Source: Vibrio mytili
GTDB lineage: Bacteria > Pseudomonadota > Gammaproteobacteria > Enterobacterales > Vibrionaceae
Length of the DNA: 64,000 nt
Direction of reading: 5' to 3'
NCBI RefSeq assembly: GCF_000830505.1
Contig: NZ_JXOK01000082.1
Span: 1 to 64,000 of the forward strand
Part shown: positions 25,980 to 35,044 of the stretch, one piece after another
Position numbering within the stretch: position 1 is the stretch's first letter
Layout: every line of letters starts with the position of its first letter
Made by a program: the position numbers and the translations under genes
The notes under the pieces: generated by a model
Told to the model about the DNA's origin: nothing
Databases searched by the model: none
Seen by the model: only the letters and a program-made list of their open reading frames with translations

Positions 25980-28115
25980 ATGGATAAACAAACGCGACTT
26001 CGTCGGTCTCTGGTAGCAATAGTGGTATCAACAATGCTTGCCAGTCATGTTAGCGCAAGTGATGACATCACAAAGTACGACACCGTAACCGTGCTGGGTG
26101 AAACATATCGAAATACCGCCACCAAGACCGCACTCGAACCCTACGAAACGCCTCAAGCAATGACAACCTTAACCAAGGATGAGATGGATTTGCGCGGGGT
26201 CAGCTCCGTTGGAGAAGCATTGCGTTATGCCCCTGGAGTGAATACCGAGTTGCGTGGTGGCGCGGTAAGCCGTCTCGATTTATTCAATATTCGCGGATTC
26301 ATTAATTACACTAATTTCTATGATGGACTGCCATTGTTGTACAACGGATGGAACCTACAACCGCAAATTGATGCGGTGGCACTAGAACAAATTGACGTGT
26401 TTAAAGGACCGACGTCTGTCCTTTACGGGAATATACCACCAGGTGGTATGGTTAATATCATCGCCAAAGCACCTCAATCCGAGTCTGCGCACTCAATATC
26501 AGTCGCCACAGGCACAAACAACCTTAAAGAACTGACGTTTGATAGCACAGGACAGCTTGGGGAGTCCAAAGTAGATTACCGCATCGTTGGTCTAGCTAAG
26601 CAGCGCAATGGTCAAGCTGATACATCAGAAAACGAGCGATACGTTCTTGCTCCCTCTCTGAACTGGCAAGCAACAGATGACACCCTCATCAACGTTAACC
26701 TTTACTATCAAAACGACCCATCAGCGGGGATTTATACCACGGTTCCGGCCTCCGGCTCTGTGGCTAAAAACCCTTTGGGTTCTATGTCGCCAAATACGTA
26801 TCTAGGGGATGAAAACTGGAACACATATGAGCGCGAAGTGTTGATGTTTGGCTATAAGATTCAGCATGATTTCAACAGCAACTGGCAGTTTTTACAAAAT
26901 GCTCGTTATATGGCTGCGGACGCATACCAAGAAAATACCTACAGCAACGCCTTAAACACCGATAACCGGACGGTTGGTCGAAATGCCTACCTGACCGATG
27001 AAACGTCCAAGTCTTTTGTCATCGACAACCAACTTTCAGGACTCGTTACAACTGGTCGTCTCGAACATAACCTACTGTTCGGCTTGGATTACCAACAGCT
27101 CGATTCAGAGGTAACATACAAAGACACGTTAGATTACTCGCTGACTCAGGATATTTTTAATCCCGATCACAACAGCATTAACCGCGAGACACTCAACTTC
27201 CCTTACCAACAAGACCTCGATATTAGTACCAAACAGATTGGTCTCTACTTTCAGGATCAAATGCGTTTCAATAAGCTAATAATGATTGCGGGACTTCGTT
27301 GGGATAAATACGAATCAGAAACAGATACAGAGAGTGATTACTTAGGATCGGTATCAGATGGTAAAGAAGAGCTTGACGATAACAACATTTCCTTCCGCGT
27401 CGGTGGCTTATACGAACTGGACGTCGGAGTTTCGCCTTATCTGACGTATTCGGAAAGTTTTGAGCCAATTGCTGGAGCAAATGCCGATGGCACTGCATTC
27501 GAACCATCCACTGGACATCAGTGGGAGTTTGGGTTGAAGTATGTACCAATGACCCGTTCACTGTCTGCCAACTTAGCGTTATTCCATATTACAAAGAAAA
27601 ACGCGATATTAACGGATCCAAATGATCCTTATGCCCCCAATTATCAGGCAGGTGAAGTCATATCAAAGGGTGTGGAGCTCGAGACAAAATGGCAAGCGAC
27701 ACCGCAAGCAGATGTCACACTTGGATACAGCTATATTGATATGGAAATAACCAAGGACAACTACTACAACCAAGAGGGAAAAGTGCCAGTTTGGGTCCCA
27801 GAGCAAAGCGCTTCCTTATGGGCGAATTACTTCTTCGAAGGTACACTCAATGGCCTGCGCACAAGTGCCGGTGTCCGGTACGTGGGAGAAACACAACTCG
27901 ATGCGCAAAACAGCGATCAAGTGCCAGATTATACACTGGTCGATTTAGCCGCGAGCTATGACTTTTCTTCTTCATCTCAATCCCTTGATGGTGCGAAAGT
28001 GACCATCTCCGCGAGCAATCTGTTCGACAAAGAATACTACTCGTGTTTTGACAGCAGTAACTGCTGGTTTGGGGCAGAACGTTCGATTGAAGCGAGGTTA
28101 GAGTATAACTTTTAG
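25980..28115 (+). CDS. TonB-dependent siderophore receptor (hydroxamate type likely)
   Basis: A 711-residue outer-membrane receptor. A signal peptide ends near SHVSASDD. The TonB box region is DTVTVLGE. The plug (about 45-160) includes the conserved YETPQAMTTLTKDEMDLRG and VFKGPTSVLYGNIPPGGMVNII segments. The 22-strand barrel ends with ASNLFDKEYYSCFDSSNCWFG and a terminal aromatic (YNF). The GNIPPGGMVN plug motif and the two-cysteine end loop resemble the FhuE/FoxA/DesA group that takes up ferrichrome, coprogen or ferrioxamine, but the ligand cannot be fixed by reading. The ATG at 25980 is preferred over the GTG at 25965. The AraC gene upstream and the Fur site support iron control. Confidence 0.92.
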   Translation: MDKQTRLRRSLVAIVVSTMLASHVSASDDITKYDTVTVLGETYRNTATKTALEPYETPQAMTTLTKDEMDLRGVSSVGEALRYAPGVNTELRGGAVSRLDLFNIRGFINYTNFYDGLPLLYNGWNLQPQIDAVALEQIDVFKGPTSVLYGNIPPGGMVNIIAKAPQSESAHSISVATGTNNLKELTFDSTGQLGESKVDYRIVGLAKQRNGQADTSENERYVLAPSLNWQATDDTLINVNLYYQNDPSAGIYTTVPASGSVAKNPLGSMSPNTYLGDENWNTYEREVLMFGYKIQHDFNSNWQFLQNARYMAADAYQENTYSNALNTDNRTVGRNAYLTDETSKSFVIDNQLSGLVTTGRLEHNLLFGLDYQQLDSEVTYKDTLDYSLTQDIFNPDHNSINRETLNFPYQQDLDISTKQIGLYFQDQMRFNKLIMIAGLRWDKYESETDTESDYLGSVSDGKEELDDNNISFRVGGLYELDVGVSPYLTYSESFEPIAGANADGTAFEPSTGHQWEFGLKYVPMTRSLSANLALFHITKKNAILTDPNDPYAPNYQAGEVISKGVELETKWQATPQADVTLGYSYIDMEITKDNYYNQEGKVPVWVPEQSASLWANYFFEGTLNGLRTSAGVRYVGETQLDAQNSDQVPDYTLVDLAASYDFSSSSQSLDGAKVTISASNLFDKEYYSCFDSSNCWFGAERSIEARLEYNF

Positions 28116-28146
28116 TCGGTCGACGAGCAGGTGAACACTCTTATCA

Positions 28147-28190
28147 CACAAAAAAAGCGGTGGCGAAAGCTCGTCACCGCTTTTTGTGTT
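28147..28190. terminator. Bidirectional terminator between the TonB receptor and citB-like gene
   Basis: AAAAAGCGGTG (28152-28162) and CACCGCTTTTT (28175-28185) form an 11-bp stem flanked by A and T runs. Confidence 0.85.
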
Positions 28191-28240
28191 TTGTATTACT
28201 TTTGCATCATCTTTTATTTTTGAAGTGGCCGTTTTGAGTG

Positions 28241-28927
28241 TCAACGAATCACTTTTTTATAGCACCTTTCTGGGCGCCCTACTGTCCCATAGTTTAAATC
28301 GGCCTCTAGTTCACCGGCACTGATCAAGTATTCCAGATATCGTCTTGCTGTTGTTCTGCTTGCCCCAATTCTTAGGCCTGCTTCGTCAGCTGTCAGTGAT
28401 TCACTGCCGGTAAATAGCTCCCGAATTTTATCCAAGGTTACGCCGTCAATCCCTTTTGGTAAACGTTTAACCGCACTATCAGACATATCGCTTGAGCGTA
28501 GCATTTGGTCGACCAAGTTTTGGTCCAAACTTTTCATTACATCCAGTTGTTGACGCTGAGCAATGTATTTTTTAAGAGCAGCATCTAAACGGGGAAACAT
28601 AACGGGCTTGAGCAGATAGTCTACAACGCCTCCTCGCATCGCTTGTTGCAAGGTATCCACGTCTCTCGCGGCAGTAATTAAAATAACATCGCAAGTCAGG
28701 TTACTCGAACGCAATGTATTGAGAATTTCTAATCCCGTTCCATCAGGAAGATAAACATCCATCAACAATAAGTCCGGTTTAAGGATGTCAATCTGCATTT
28801 CTGCTTCCATACGCGACGTTGCAATACCTACCACATCCAAACCATCAAGTTGGCTTAGATACTTATGATGTAACTCCGCAATTGCCAAATCATCCTCAAT
28901 GATCATGACTCGAGTCGCGTTACTCAT
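28241..28927 (-). CDS. Response regulator, CitB/DcuR/DpiA family
   Basis: A 228-residue regulator. The receiver domain (1-125) has the acidic pair EDD, phospho-acceptor Asp in LLLMDVYLPDG, and Lys in DYLLKPVMFP. The C-terminal part (about 160-225) is the CitB-type helix-turn-helix (LTADEAGLRIGASRTTARRYLEYLISAGELEADL followed by YGTVGRPE). Members pair with CitA/DcuS kinases and control uptake or metabolism of citrate or C4-dicarboxylates. The gene overlaps the kinase gene by four bases. Confidence 0.9.
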   Translation of the reverse strand: MSNATRVMIIEDDLAIAELHHKYLSQLDGLDVVGIATSRMEAEMQIDILKPDLLLMDVYLPDGTGLEILNTLRSSNLTCDVILITAARDVDTLQQAMRGGVVDYLLKPVMFPRLDAALKKYIAQRQQLDVMKSLDQNLVDQMLRSSDMSDSAVKRLPKGIDGVTLDKIRELFTGSESLTADEAGLRIGASRTTARRYLEYLISAGELEADLNYGTVGRPERCYKKVIR

Positions 28928-30543
28928 ACTTGTTCTTCCTTCGGCAAATACACAGTAATTATTGTTCCTTGTTGTGAATTAGGTAGTAGCTCAACGTGGC
29001 CGTGATAACGTATCGCGAGTTGATTAACCAAATGCAAACCAACGCCACGGTTATGCCGAGATTTCGTTGAAATGCCTTTTTCGAAAAGCATTTGAGGCTC
29101 TATATCGCTAGGCAAACCACAACCATGATCGCTTACTTCTAGAATAACTTCGTTACCATAATCGCTGATCGAAACATCAATGTTCCTGCGGTCAGCCGCC
29201 ACGTTCGGTTCGTCGCGAATCGCCGTCATAGTTGCATCAAACGCGTTATCAATGAGATTGCCCAAAATTGTCACGAGATCTTCTGCATTTAACCACTCAG
29301 TCAATGGTTCTAAACGGCTTCCCTCCTCTACTACTAATTGCAATCCTAGCTCTCGCGCTCGTTCTGTTTTGCCCAGTAGCATCCCAGCGATTAAAGGATC
29401 TTTGATCGTATCTCTCAAAAACTCGATCATGGCTTGGTAGTGAGCGGCTTCTTGCCCAATTAACTTTTGCACTTCTTCCAACTCACCCATTTGTACAAGG
29501 CCACTAATGGTGTTGAGTTTGTTTCTATGCTCATGAGTTTGAGAACGTAAGAGATCGGCATACTCTTTGGTTTGCGACAATTGTTCTGTAAGTTCGTTGA
29601 TTTCATCACGCAAACGAAAACTCGAAACGGCACCAACAATTTTACCATCAACATTGATAGGGCTACGGTTGGCAATCAACCGCTTGTGATTCAAGAATAT
29701 CTCAATGTCATGATCTTCTTGTCCGGTTTCTAATACCGTATACAAATCACTATCAGGAATCGTATCGGTAAGCGGTTTATTGAGTGCGGCGTCTCGCTCT
29801 ATTCCCAAGATCTGACACGCACTGCGATTTATTGAACGTAGTACGCCTTGTGAATCAATACTTAGCACTCCCTCTTTAATCGTGCCCATGGTCACTTCTA
29901 ATTCGCCATACAGCCGACCAATTTCCTCTGGTTCAAAGCCCAAAATAGCGCGCTGAAATCTGCGAGACGCATAGTTTGACACCAGTGCGTTCGCGACCAC
30001 CACAATGACAACCATGAGTATTAAAAAAGCTAAAAACGGTTCAATTCGATCTTGCAGCCTATCCAGCAAATAGCCTACAGACACGACACCAATGACATTC
30101 CCTTCCAAGTCAAAGACCGCCGCTTTACCACGAATAGAAAACCCTAGCGAACCCTTTGCCGTCGAAACATAAGAAAGGCCTTCTTCAAGAGCTCGTCGGT
30201 TGTCTCCTCCTTTCATTGGCTTGCCGATGCGATCCTCGACTGGGTGAATCAGACGTACACCGTCCTTATCTCCAATCACAATAAAAGCAGCACCGATAGC
30301 ATCTGTAAGCTCTAAAAATCGGGCCTGATAAGCCTCTCCGTTTTGACTTTGTACGATTTCACGCACAATCGATGAACTCGCTAGGAAACGGGCTACGCCA
30401 AGCGCTTTCTCACCCATTTCTTGTTCTTGGTTTACTTTTAAATAGGTGACACCGGCTGCAACCAGCACCAATAACTCAATCAACCCTGAGAGCGTCATAA
30501 TTATCAGCATACGCTTTCTAAAGCTGATCGTGCTCCAACTCAT
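28924..30543 (-). CDS. Sensor histidine kinase, CitA/DcuS/DpiB family
   Basis: A 539-residue kinase: first membrane helix at about 12-33; periplasmic Cache/PAS-type sensor at about 35-170 with the family motif IVREIVQS and DRIGKPMKGGDNRRALEEGLSYVSTAKGSLG; second helix at about 172-190; cytoplasmic PAS at about 210-310; phospho-acceptor His in RSQTHEHRNKLNTISGL; and an ATPase domain with NLIDNAFDA, DHGCGLP and GVGLHLVNQL. The sensor type binds citrate or another di/tricarboxylate. No transporter is adjacent, but tctCBA lies 12 kb away with a response-regulator-like direct repeat in its promoter, so it is a possible target. Confidence 0.9.
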   Translation of the reverse strand: MSWSTISFRKRMLIIMTLSGLIELLVLVAAGVTYLKVNQEQEMGEKALGVARFLASSSIVREIVQSQNGEAYQARFLELTDAIGAAFIVIGDKDGVRLIHPVEDRIGKPMKGGDNRRALEEGLSYVSTAKGSLGFSIRGKAAVFDLEGNVIGVVSVGYLLDRLQDRIEPFLAFLILMVVIVVVANALVSNYASRRFQRAILGFEPEEIGRLYGELEVTMGTIKEGVLSIDSQGVLRSINRSACQILGIERDAALNKPLTDTIPDSDLYTVLETGQEDHDIEIFLNHKRLIANRSPINVDGKIVGAVSSFRLRDEINELTEQLSQTKEYADLLRSQTHEHRNKLNTISGLVQMGELEEVQKLIGQEAAHYQAMIEFLRDTIKDPLIAGMLLGKTERARELGLQLVVEEGSRLEPLTEWLNAEDLVTILGNLIDNAFDATMTAIRDEPNVAADRRNIDVSISDYGNEVILEVSDHGCGLPSDIEPQMLFEKGISTKSRHNRGVGLHLVNQLAIRYHGHVELLPNSQQGTIITVYLPKEEQV

Positions 30544-30985
30544 GAGTTGTTCCTTTTCATTAAACTTCCGAGGTGAAACTTAACATTTAACTAACAGTCA
30601 AGCTGTCGCAAAATCATAAATTTGTGAAGAGTAAAGAGTTATATGCGTATCTGATTCGACCAACACCACTCGTAGAGCAACGTTTCCTCTATTCAGTACA
30701 CTGATTGGACCGAAATCCATGAGTGCGGTCACGTCATATTTTTGATGAATGTTGAAGCATTTTTAGATTTTCAGGCGTATACTTTTTATTCAAATAAGCC
30801 AAAGGAGCCGTTTGATAAAGCAGTGGAAATCGGAAGTCTAAAACAAGCTCAACATACCTGTCAGTCATTTCAATTAATAAACTAAAAAACTTCAAAATAC
30901 TGACTATATAACAAATGTTTAGACACCACCTGCATACTGAAAACTATAAACAGAGGTGTATTTATAGTTATAAGGAACACCAAAA
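30544..30985. other. Intergenic region upstream of the citA-like gene
   Basis: About 440 bases without a supported gene. It holds the promoter of the kinase operon at its left side and that of the 75-residue gene at its right. A 46-codon frame at 30745-30885 has no ribosome binding site and is not called. Confidence 0.5.
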
Positions 30986-31213
30986 ATGGAACGTGATAGT
31001 TTGGGAATTTGCCTTAATAAGGCCATGTTGTCGGATAATATGTATTCAACTTTTACTCATGTAAGAGCTTATGAGAAAAAAGATGGAGGCACATTAGACT
31101 TTAAAGTGCTGATGTCCTTCCCTCAAATGAGCGGTAAGGACTTGTTGAATACTATACGAGGCTCACGACAACTGGAGTGGAGAGCGGAGTTTCACTGCCC
31201 TTGCAAAAAATAA
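30986..31213 (+). CDS. Small protein of unknown function, 75 residues
   Basis: The frame begins ATGGAACGTGATAGT with TAAGGAACACCAAAA before it, a good ribosome binding site. The protein is soluble-looking with a beta-rich middle (YSTFTHVRAYEKKDGGTLDFKVLMSF) and a CPC motif three residues from the end (HCPCKK). No membrane segment or signal peptide. I do not recognise the family. It lies 240 bases before the outer-membrane factor gene and is probably a separate unit. Confidence 0.5.
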   Translation: MERDSLGICLNKAMLSDNMYSTFTHVRAYEKKDGGTLDFKVLMSFPQMSGKDLLNTIRGSRQLEWRAEFHCPCKK

Positions 31214-31259
31214 TGCAACCTACAAGTAACATCCCGTAAAGTAGGTAGTTAAAGAATTA

Positions 31260-31354
31260 TGAGACGTTTTGTACCTTTGTAGACAATGTGTATAAACACA
31301 TAAGCAAAGTGTATAAACACAAGTGCATATAAACGCAAACGTGCGAACGTCTCA
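31260..31354. promoter_or_regulatory. Repeats in the exporter promoter region
   Basis: GTGTATAAACACA occurs twice (31288-31300 and 31309-31321), 21 bases apart, with a third degenerate copy just after. The group is flanked by TGAGACGTT (31260-31268) and its reverse complement AACGTCTCA (31346-31354). This nested pattern sits 100-195 bases before the outer-membrane factor gene and looks like an operator array for a local repressor. No regulator gene is adjacent. Confidence 0.45.
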
Positions 31355-31454
31355 AAGTTCTACGCGACTCTGTGATTGTATAAACGCGGTTAATACTTAA
31401 CACGCAATGTTTATTGCTTTATATTAGAGCCAATACTCTACAATAAGAGCCATT

Positions 31455-32869
31455 ATGAAACTTACTGGAAAATTTTGGCTACTAGGCCTTATCACTTGTG
31501 TCCTTTCTCCGGCTAGCTACGCTTCACGCATTACTTTCGACAACGCATGGCAAGTGCTATTAGAAAACAACTTTTCTCTGAAAGCGCAACAAGCAACGTG
31601 GAAAACTATCAGTATCAACAGGGGGCGACCAGCAACCTTAACTTACCTCAAGTGACTGTTGGAGCAAACTACACTCGCCTCGACACTGATGTGACACTAT
31701 CGGGTAAGCAAATCCTGGACAGCACCGGCACTAACCTATCAATACCTGCCGCTTTTCAGCCTATTTTTAGTGGCCTTGCTAGCACCACGTCAACCATTAC
31801 CGAGCAAGATATTTTTTCTTCGTCTATTCGAGCTATATGGCCAATCTTTACTGGTGGTCGAATTTCTGCTGCGCAATCTGCAGCAGCAGGAAAAACAGAA
31901 GAAGCGAAAAGCCAGCTTAAGATGGAGCAACAGGCACGTTTTGAGGATTTATCAAAATATTATTTTTCTGTTGTACTGGCGCAAGAAGTGTTAACAACAC
32001 GAGAAATGGTCGAGAATGGCTTAAAGAAACACAGAGACTTTGCGGTAAAGCTCGAAGAACAAGGTCAAATAGCACGAGTTGAACGTCTTCAAGCAGAAGC
32101 GTCTTTAGATAAAGCATCGGTAGAACGACGGAAAGCGGCCAGTGACTTAAGCATTGCCCAAGCTGCCCTTGGTAAACTCCTTGCGGTAAATGATGTGGTT
32201 GAACCGTCAGAGTCGTTGTTCATAAACGATCATCTCCCTCCTCTCAGCGCATTTACACAACAGACATTGCAGACCTATCCTGGTTTAGCTCTGCTCGACG
32301 CCAAACACAAACAAGCCACCAGCTTACTCAAAGCAGAAAAAGGCAAATATTATCCCGATGTGTACTTATACGGTGATTACACCTTGTATGAAGATGACTC
32401 CCTTGCTAGTCAGCTTAAACCCGATTGGCTCGTTGGTGTTGGTGTCAACGTGCCATTAATTGAATCGTCTGGACGAAGCGAAAAAGTGAAAGCGGCACAA
32501 AGTGTACTTTCACAAGTCAATGCTTTGAAATCCCAAGCTAAGCAAGATCTCTCTTTATTGGTTCAAAAGACCTACCTAGAAGCACAACAAGCAATCGATG
32601 AGGTTAAAGGGCTGGAGTCTAGCATCTCTTTAGCGAACGAAAATTTACGGCTCAGAGAAAAAGCGTTTACCCAAGGGCTTTCTTCTTCACTGGATGTTGT
32701 CGACGCTCAGCTTTACGTCGCGAGTATAGAGACACAAATCTCAGCGGCACGCTTCCGCTACTTAGTATCATTAACCAAACTGTTGGCACTCAGCAACGAG
32801 ATGAACAGCTTCCAACAATATCAAAACACCGCCTATTCTCCTGCTATTCAATCCAAAGAGGTTCAATAA
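31455..32869 (+). pseudogene. TolC-like outer-membrane efflux protein, one frameshift
   Basis: Outer-membrane factor of a tripartite exporter. The first frame has a signal peptide (ending SPASYAS) and FDNAWQVLLENNFSLKAQQAT. The second carries the rest from VENYQYQQGATSNLNLPQVTVGANYTRLD to the stop. One base added near 31598 (restoring GCA ACG GTG GAA) joins them. The chain then has the two OEP repeats (about 50-220 and 245-440) with coiled-coil helices and DVVDAQLYVASIETQI near the end, about 471 residues, normal for TolC relatives. First gene of a four-gene exporter operon, three bases before the HlyD gene. The frameshift is probably a sequence error. Confidence 0.85.
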
Positions 32870-32872
32870 AGT

Positions 32873-33856
32873 ATGGCAACAAAATCATTGAAACCCGTCT
32901 TACTATCGCTTTGTGCTTTGGGTATTACCTCTTGGGTTGGCTATCAGTTTTACCAAGCCTATCAGCCAAGCCCAGTTCGCCTTCAAGGTTTGATTGAGGC
33001 ACAGCAATACAGCATTTCATCGAAAGTACCGGGGCGTATTGACCAGGTTCTTGTGCGTAAAGGCGAAGAGGTTCAAAAAGGCCAACTTATTTTTACGCTT
33101 CATAGCCCAGAAATAGAGGCCAAATTGGAGCAAGCAAAAGCAGGTGAAAAAGCGGCAGACGCACTCGCACAAGAAGCAGAAAACGGCGCTCGCGATCAAC
33201 AAATCCGGGCCGCCAAAGATCAATGGTTGAAAGCAAAAGCCGCCGCCAACTTACGAGAAAAAACCTATAACCGAGTCAATAACTTGTATGAAGATGGCGT
33301 TGTTGCGGAACAAAAGCGCGATGAAGCGCTCACTCAATGGCAAGCCGCAAAGTACACGGAAAGTGCCGCTTTTCAAATGTACGAAATGGCAAGAGAAGGC
33401 GCCCGAAGCGAAACAAAAGTAGCCGCAGCCGAGAAAGCACGTATGGCATCCGGTGCTGTAGCAGAGGTGGAAGCGTATGCGAAAGACACCCAAATACACA
33501 GCTGGTTTGACGGTGAAGTGTCTCAAGTACTGCTACAAAGTGGAGAACTGGCTCCGCAAGGCTTTCCTGTCGTTACCGTGATCGACACCAAAGATGCATG
33601 GGCCACACTGAATGTCCGTGAAGATCTTTTAAAGTACTTCTCAAAAGGTTCGACATTTGAGGCGTACTTGCCTGCACTAGACCAAAACATTGAGTTTAAA
33701 GTCACGCACGTGGCTGCAATGGGAGATTTTGCAACTTGGCGTGCGACAGATGCCTCGCAAGGGTTTGACCTCAGAACGTTTGAAGTCGAAGCAAGACCCA
33801 CTCAGCAACTCGATGCTACGTTGCGCATGGGTATGAGCGTCGTTGTTGAACTTTAA
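32873..33856 (+). CDS. HlyD/EmrA-type membrane fusion protein
   Basis: A 327-residue periplasmic adaptor. An N-terminal membrane anchor (about 8-25) is followed by a lipoyl-like half motif (VRLQGLIEAQQYSISSKVPGRIDQVLVRKGEEVQKGQ), a long alpha-helical hairpin (about 80-195, rich in Ala, Glu, Lys), the second lipoyl half (TQIHSWFDGEVSQVLLQSGELAPQGFPVVTVID) and a beta-barrel. It would connect the inner-membrane ABC-2 permeases to the TolC-like protein. The start follows GAGG in AAAGAGGTTCAATAAAGT. Confidence 0.9.
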   Translation: MATKSLKPVLLSLCALGITSWVGYQFYQAYQPSPVRLQGLIEAQQYSISSKVPGRIDQVLVRKGEEVQKGQLIFTLHSPEIEAKLEQAKAGEKAADALAQEAENGARDQQIRAAKDQWLKAKAAANLREKTYNRVNNLYEDGVVAEQKRDEALTQWQAAKYTESAAFQMYEMAREGARSETKVAAAEKARMASGAVAEVEAYAKDTQIHSWFDGEVSQVLLQSGELAPQGFPVVTVIDTKDAWATLNVREDLLKYFSKGSTFEAYLPALDQNIEFKVTHVAAMGDFATWRATDASQGFDLRTFEVEARPTQQLDATLRMGMSVVVEL

Positions 33857-33878
33857 CGATATTCATACGGTCGAGACG

Positions 33879-35044
33879 ATGACAATTCATATTTCACAGC
33901 GGCATGTCTTACAGCACGATAAATGGCTGTTATCCTGTTTGACTTGTATCCCCCTTTTGCTTGCGTTGATCATTTGGGGCGTATTCTCATCAGGCATTGC
34001 CCGTGACTTGCCCATGGGGATCGTGGACCTGCAACATTCGCAGCTGTCACGTCAACTCACGCAAACGTTAGACGCTTCTTCTGCCTTAGATGTGCGCTAT
34101 GCATATGCTGATGCAAGCGAAGCCAAAAATGCGATGATCAATGGTAAAATCTACGCATACGCGGTTATCCCGCCAAGGTTCGACCAAGACATTCTGCAAC
34201 ACCGACAGCCACAACTCTCGGTATTTTATAACAGCCAATATATTTTGGTGGCTAAGTTGATCAACTCGGCAGTTGTACAAGCTCAAGGCTATTTTGACGC
34301 TCAACTCGAAGTCATGAATCGACTTGCAAAAGGAAATACAACCGCACTGTCAGCGATTGGAAACACTGTTGCAGTATCCACTCAAGTCACAGCCCTGTTT
34401 AATCAGAACAACAACTATGCACAGTTTCTCGTAACCGCTATCGTGCCGGCGATTTGGCAGATTTGTATCGTGGTCAGTACAATACTGGTTCTCGCCGCAA
34501 ATTTTCGCATTTACGGACATAAAAATGGTTTCGAGTTTCTTGGTAATCAACCCTACGCTCGAACGTTTATGATTTTAGGACAATACATTCCAGTATTTAT
34601 GGTGCAAGGTGCACTGTATTTGTATTGGTTCTATGGATTACTTGACTGGCCAATGGCGGGCAGTTTTTTGGTGTTAGTTTTGGCGCAACTCGCCACAGTT
34701 ATCGCCTGTATCATCATGGGAGCGTTGTTTTTCTTTCTAACAATGGACCCAGCTCGAGCAATGAGTTTTGCTGGTGCATTTACTGCACCTAGTTTTGCTT
34801 TTATGGCATCACGTTTCCTGTATCAGACATGAATACACTCGCCATGCTTTGGCGCTCGTTCTTGCCCATCAGTCACTACATCGAAATTCAAGTAGAACAA
34901 GCAAACTATGGTGCACAAATAGCGCAATCCCTCAGTCACTTATGGCCAATGAGCGCGTATATTGTGCCTTTGTTAACCACTGTAGCTTTAATGGGCAAAC
35001 ACCGCAGCGCGACTCATAAACGCCAACATGAGGAGATAGCATGA
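33879..35044 (+). pseudogene. ABC-2 type permease A, one frameshift
   Basis: Inner-membrane export permease of the ABC2_membrane_3 layout: one N-terminal helix (about 20-40), a large periplasmic domain (about 45-180; MGIVDLQHSQLSRQL, YAVIPPRFDQDIL), then five C-terminal helices. The frame breaks near 34805: coding ATGGGC is read as ATGGC. Restoring it joins PSFAFMGITFPVSDMNTLAMLWRSFLPISHYIEIQ, a typical YhhJ/YbhR-type segment, through to 35044. Restored length is about 388 residues. The ATG at 33879 is preferred over a TTG at 33843 that overlaps the HlyD gene. No ATPase gene accompanies it. Overlaps the next gene by four bases. Confidence 0.82.

Noticed and set aside
30745..30885. 46-codon plus-strand frame beginning ATGAATGTTGAAGCA
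   Set aside because: No ribosome binding site and no recognisable content. It lies in a promoter region.
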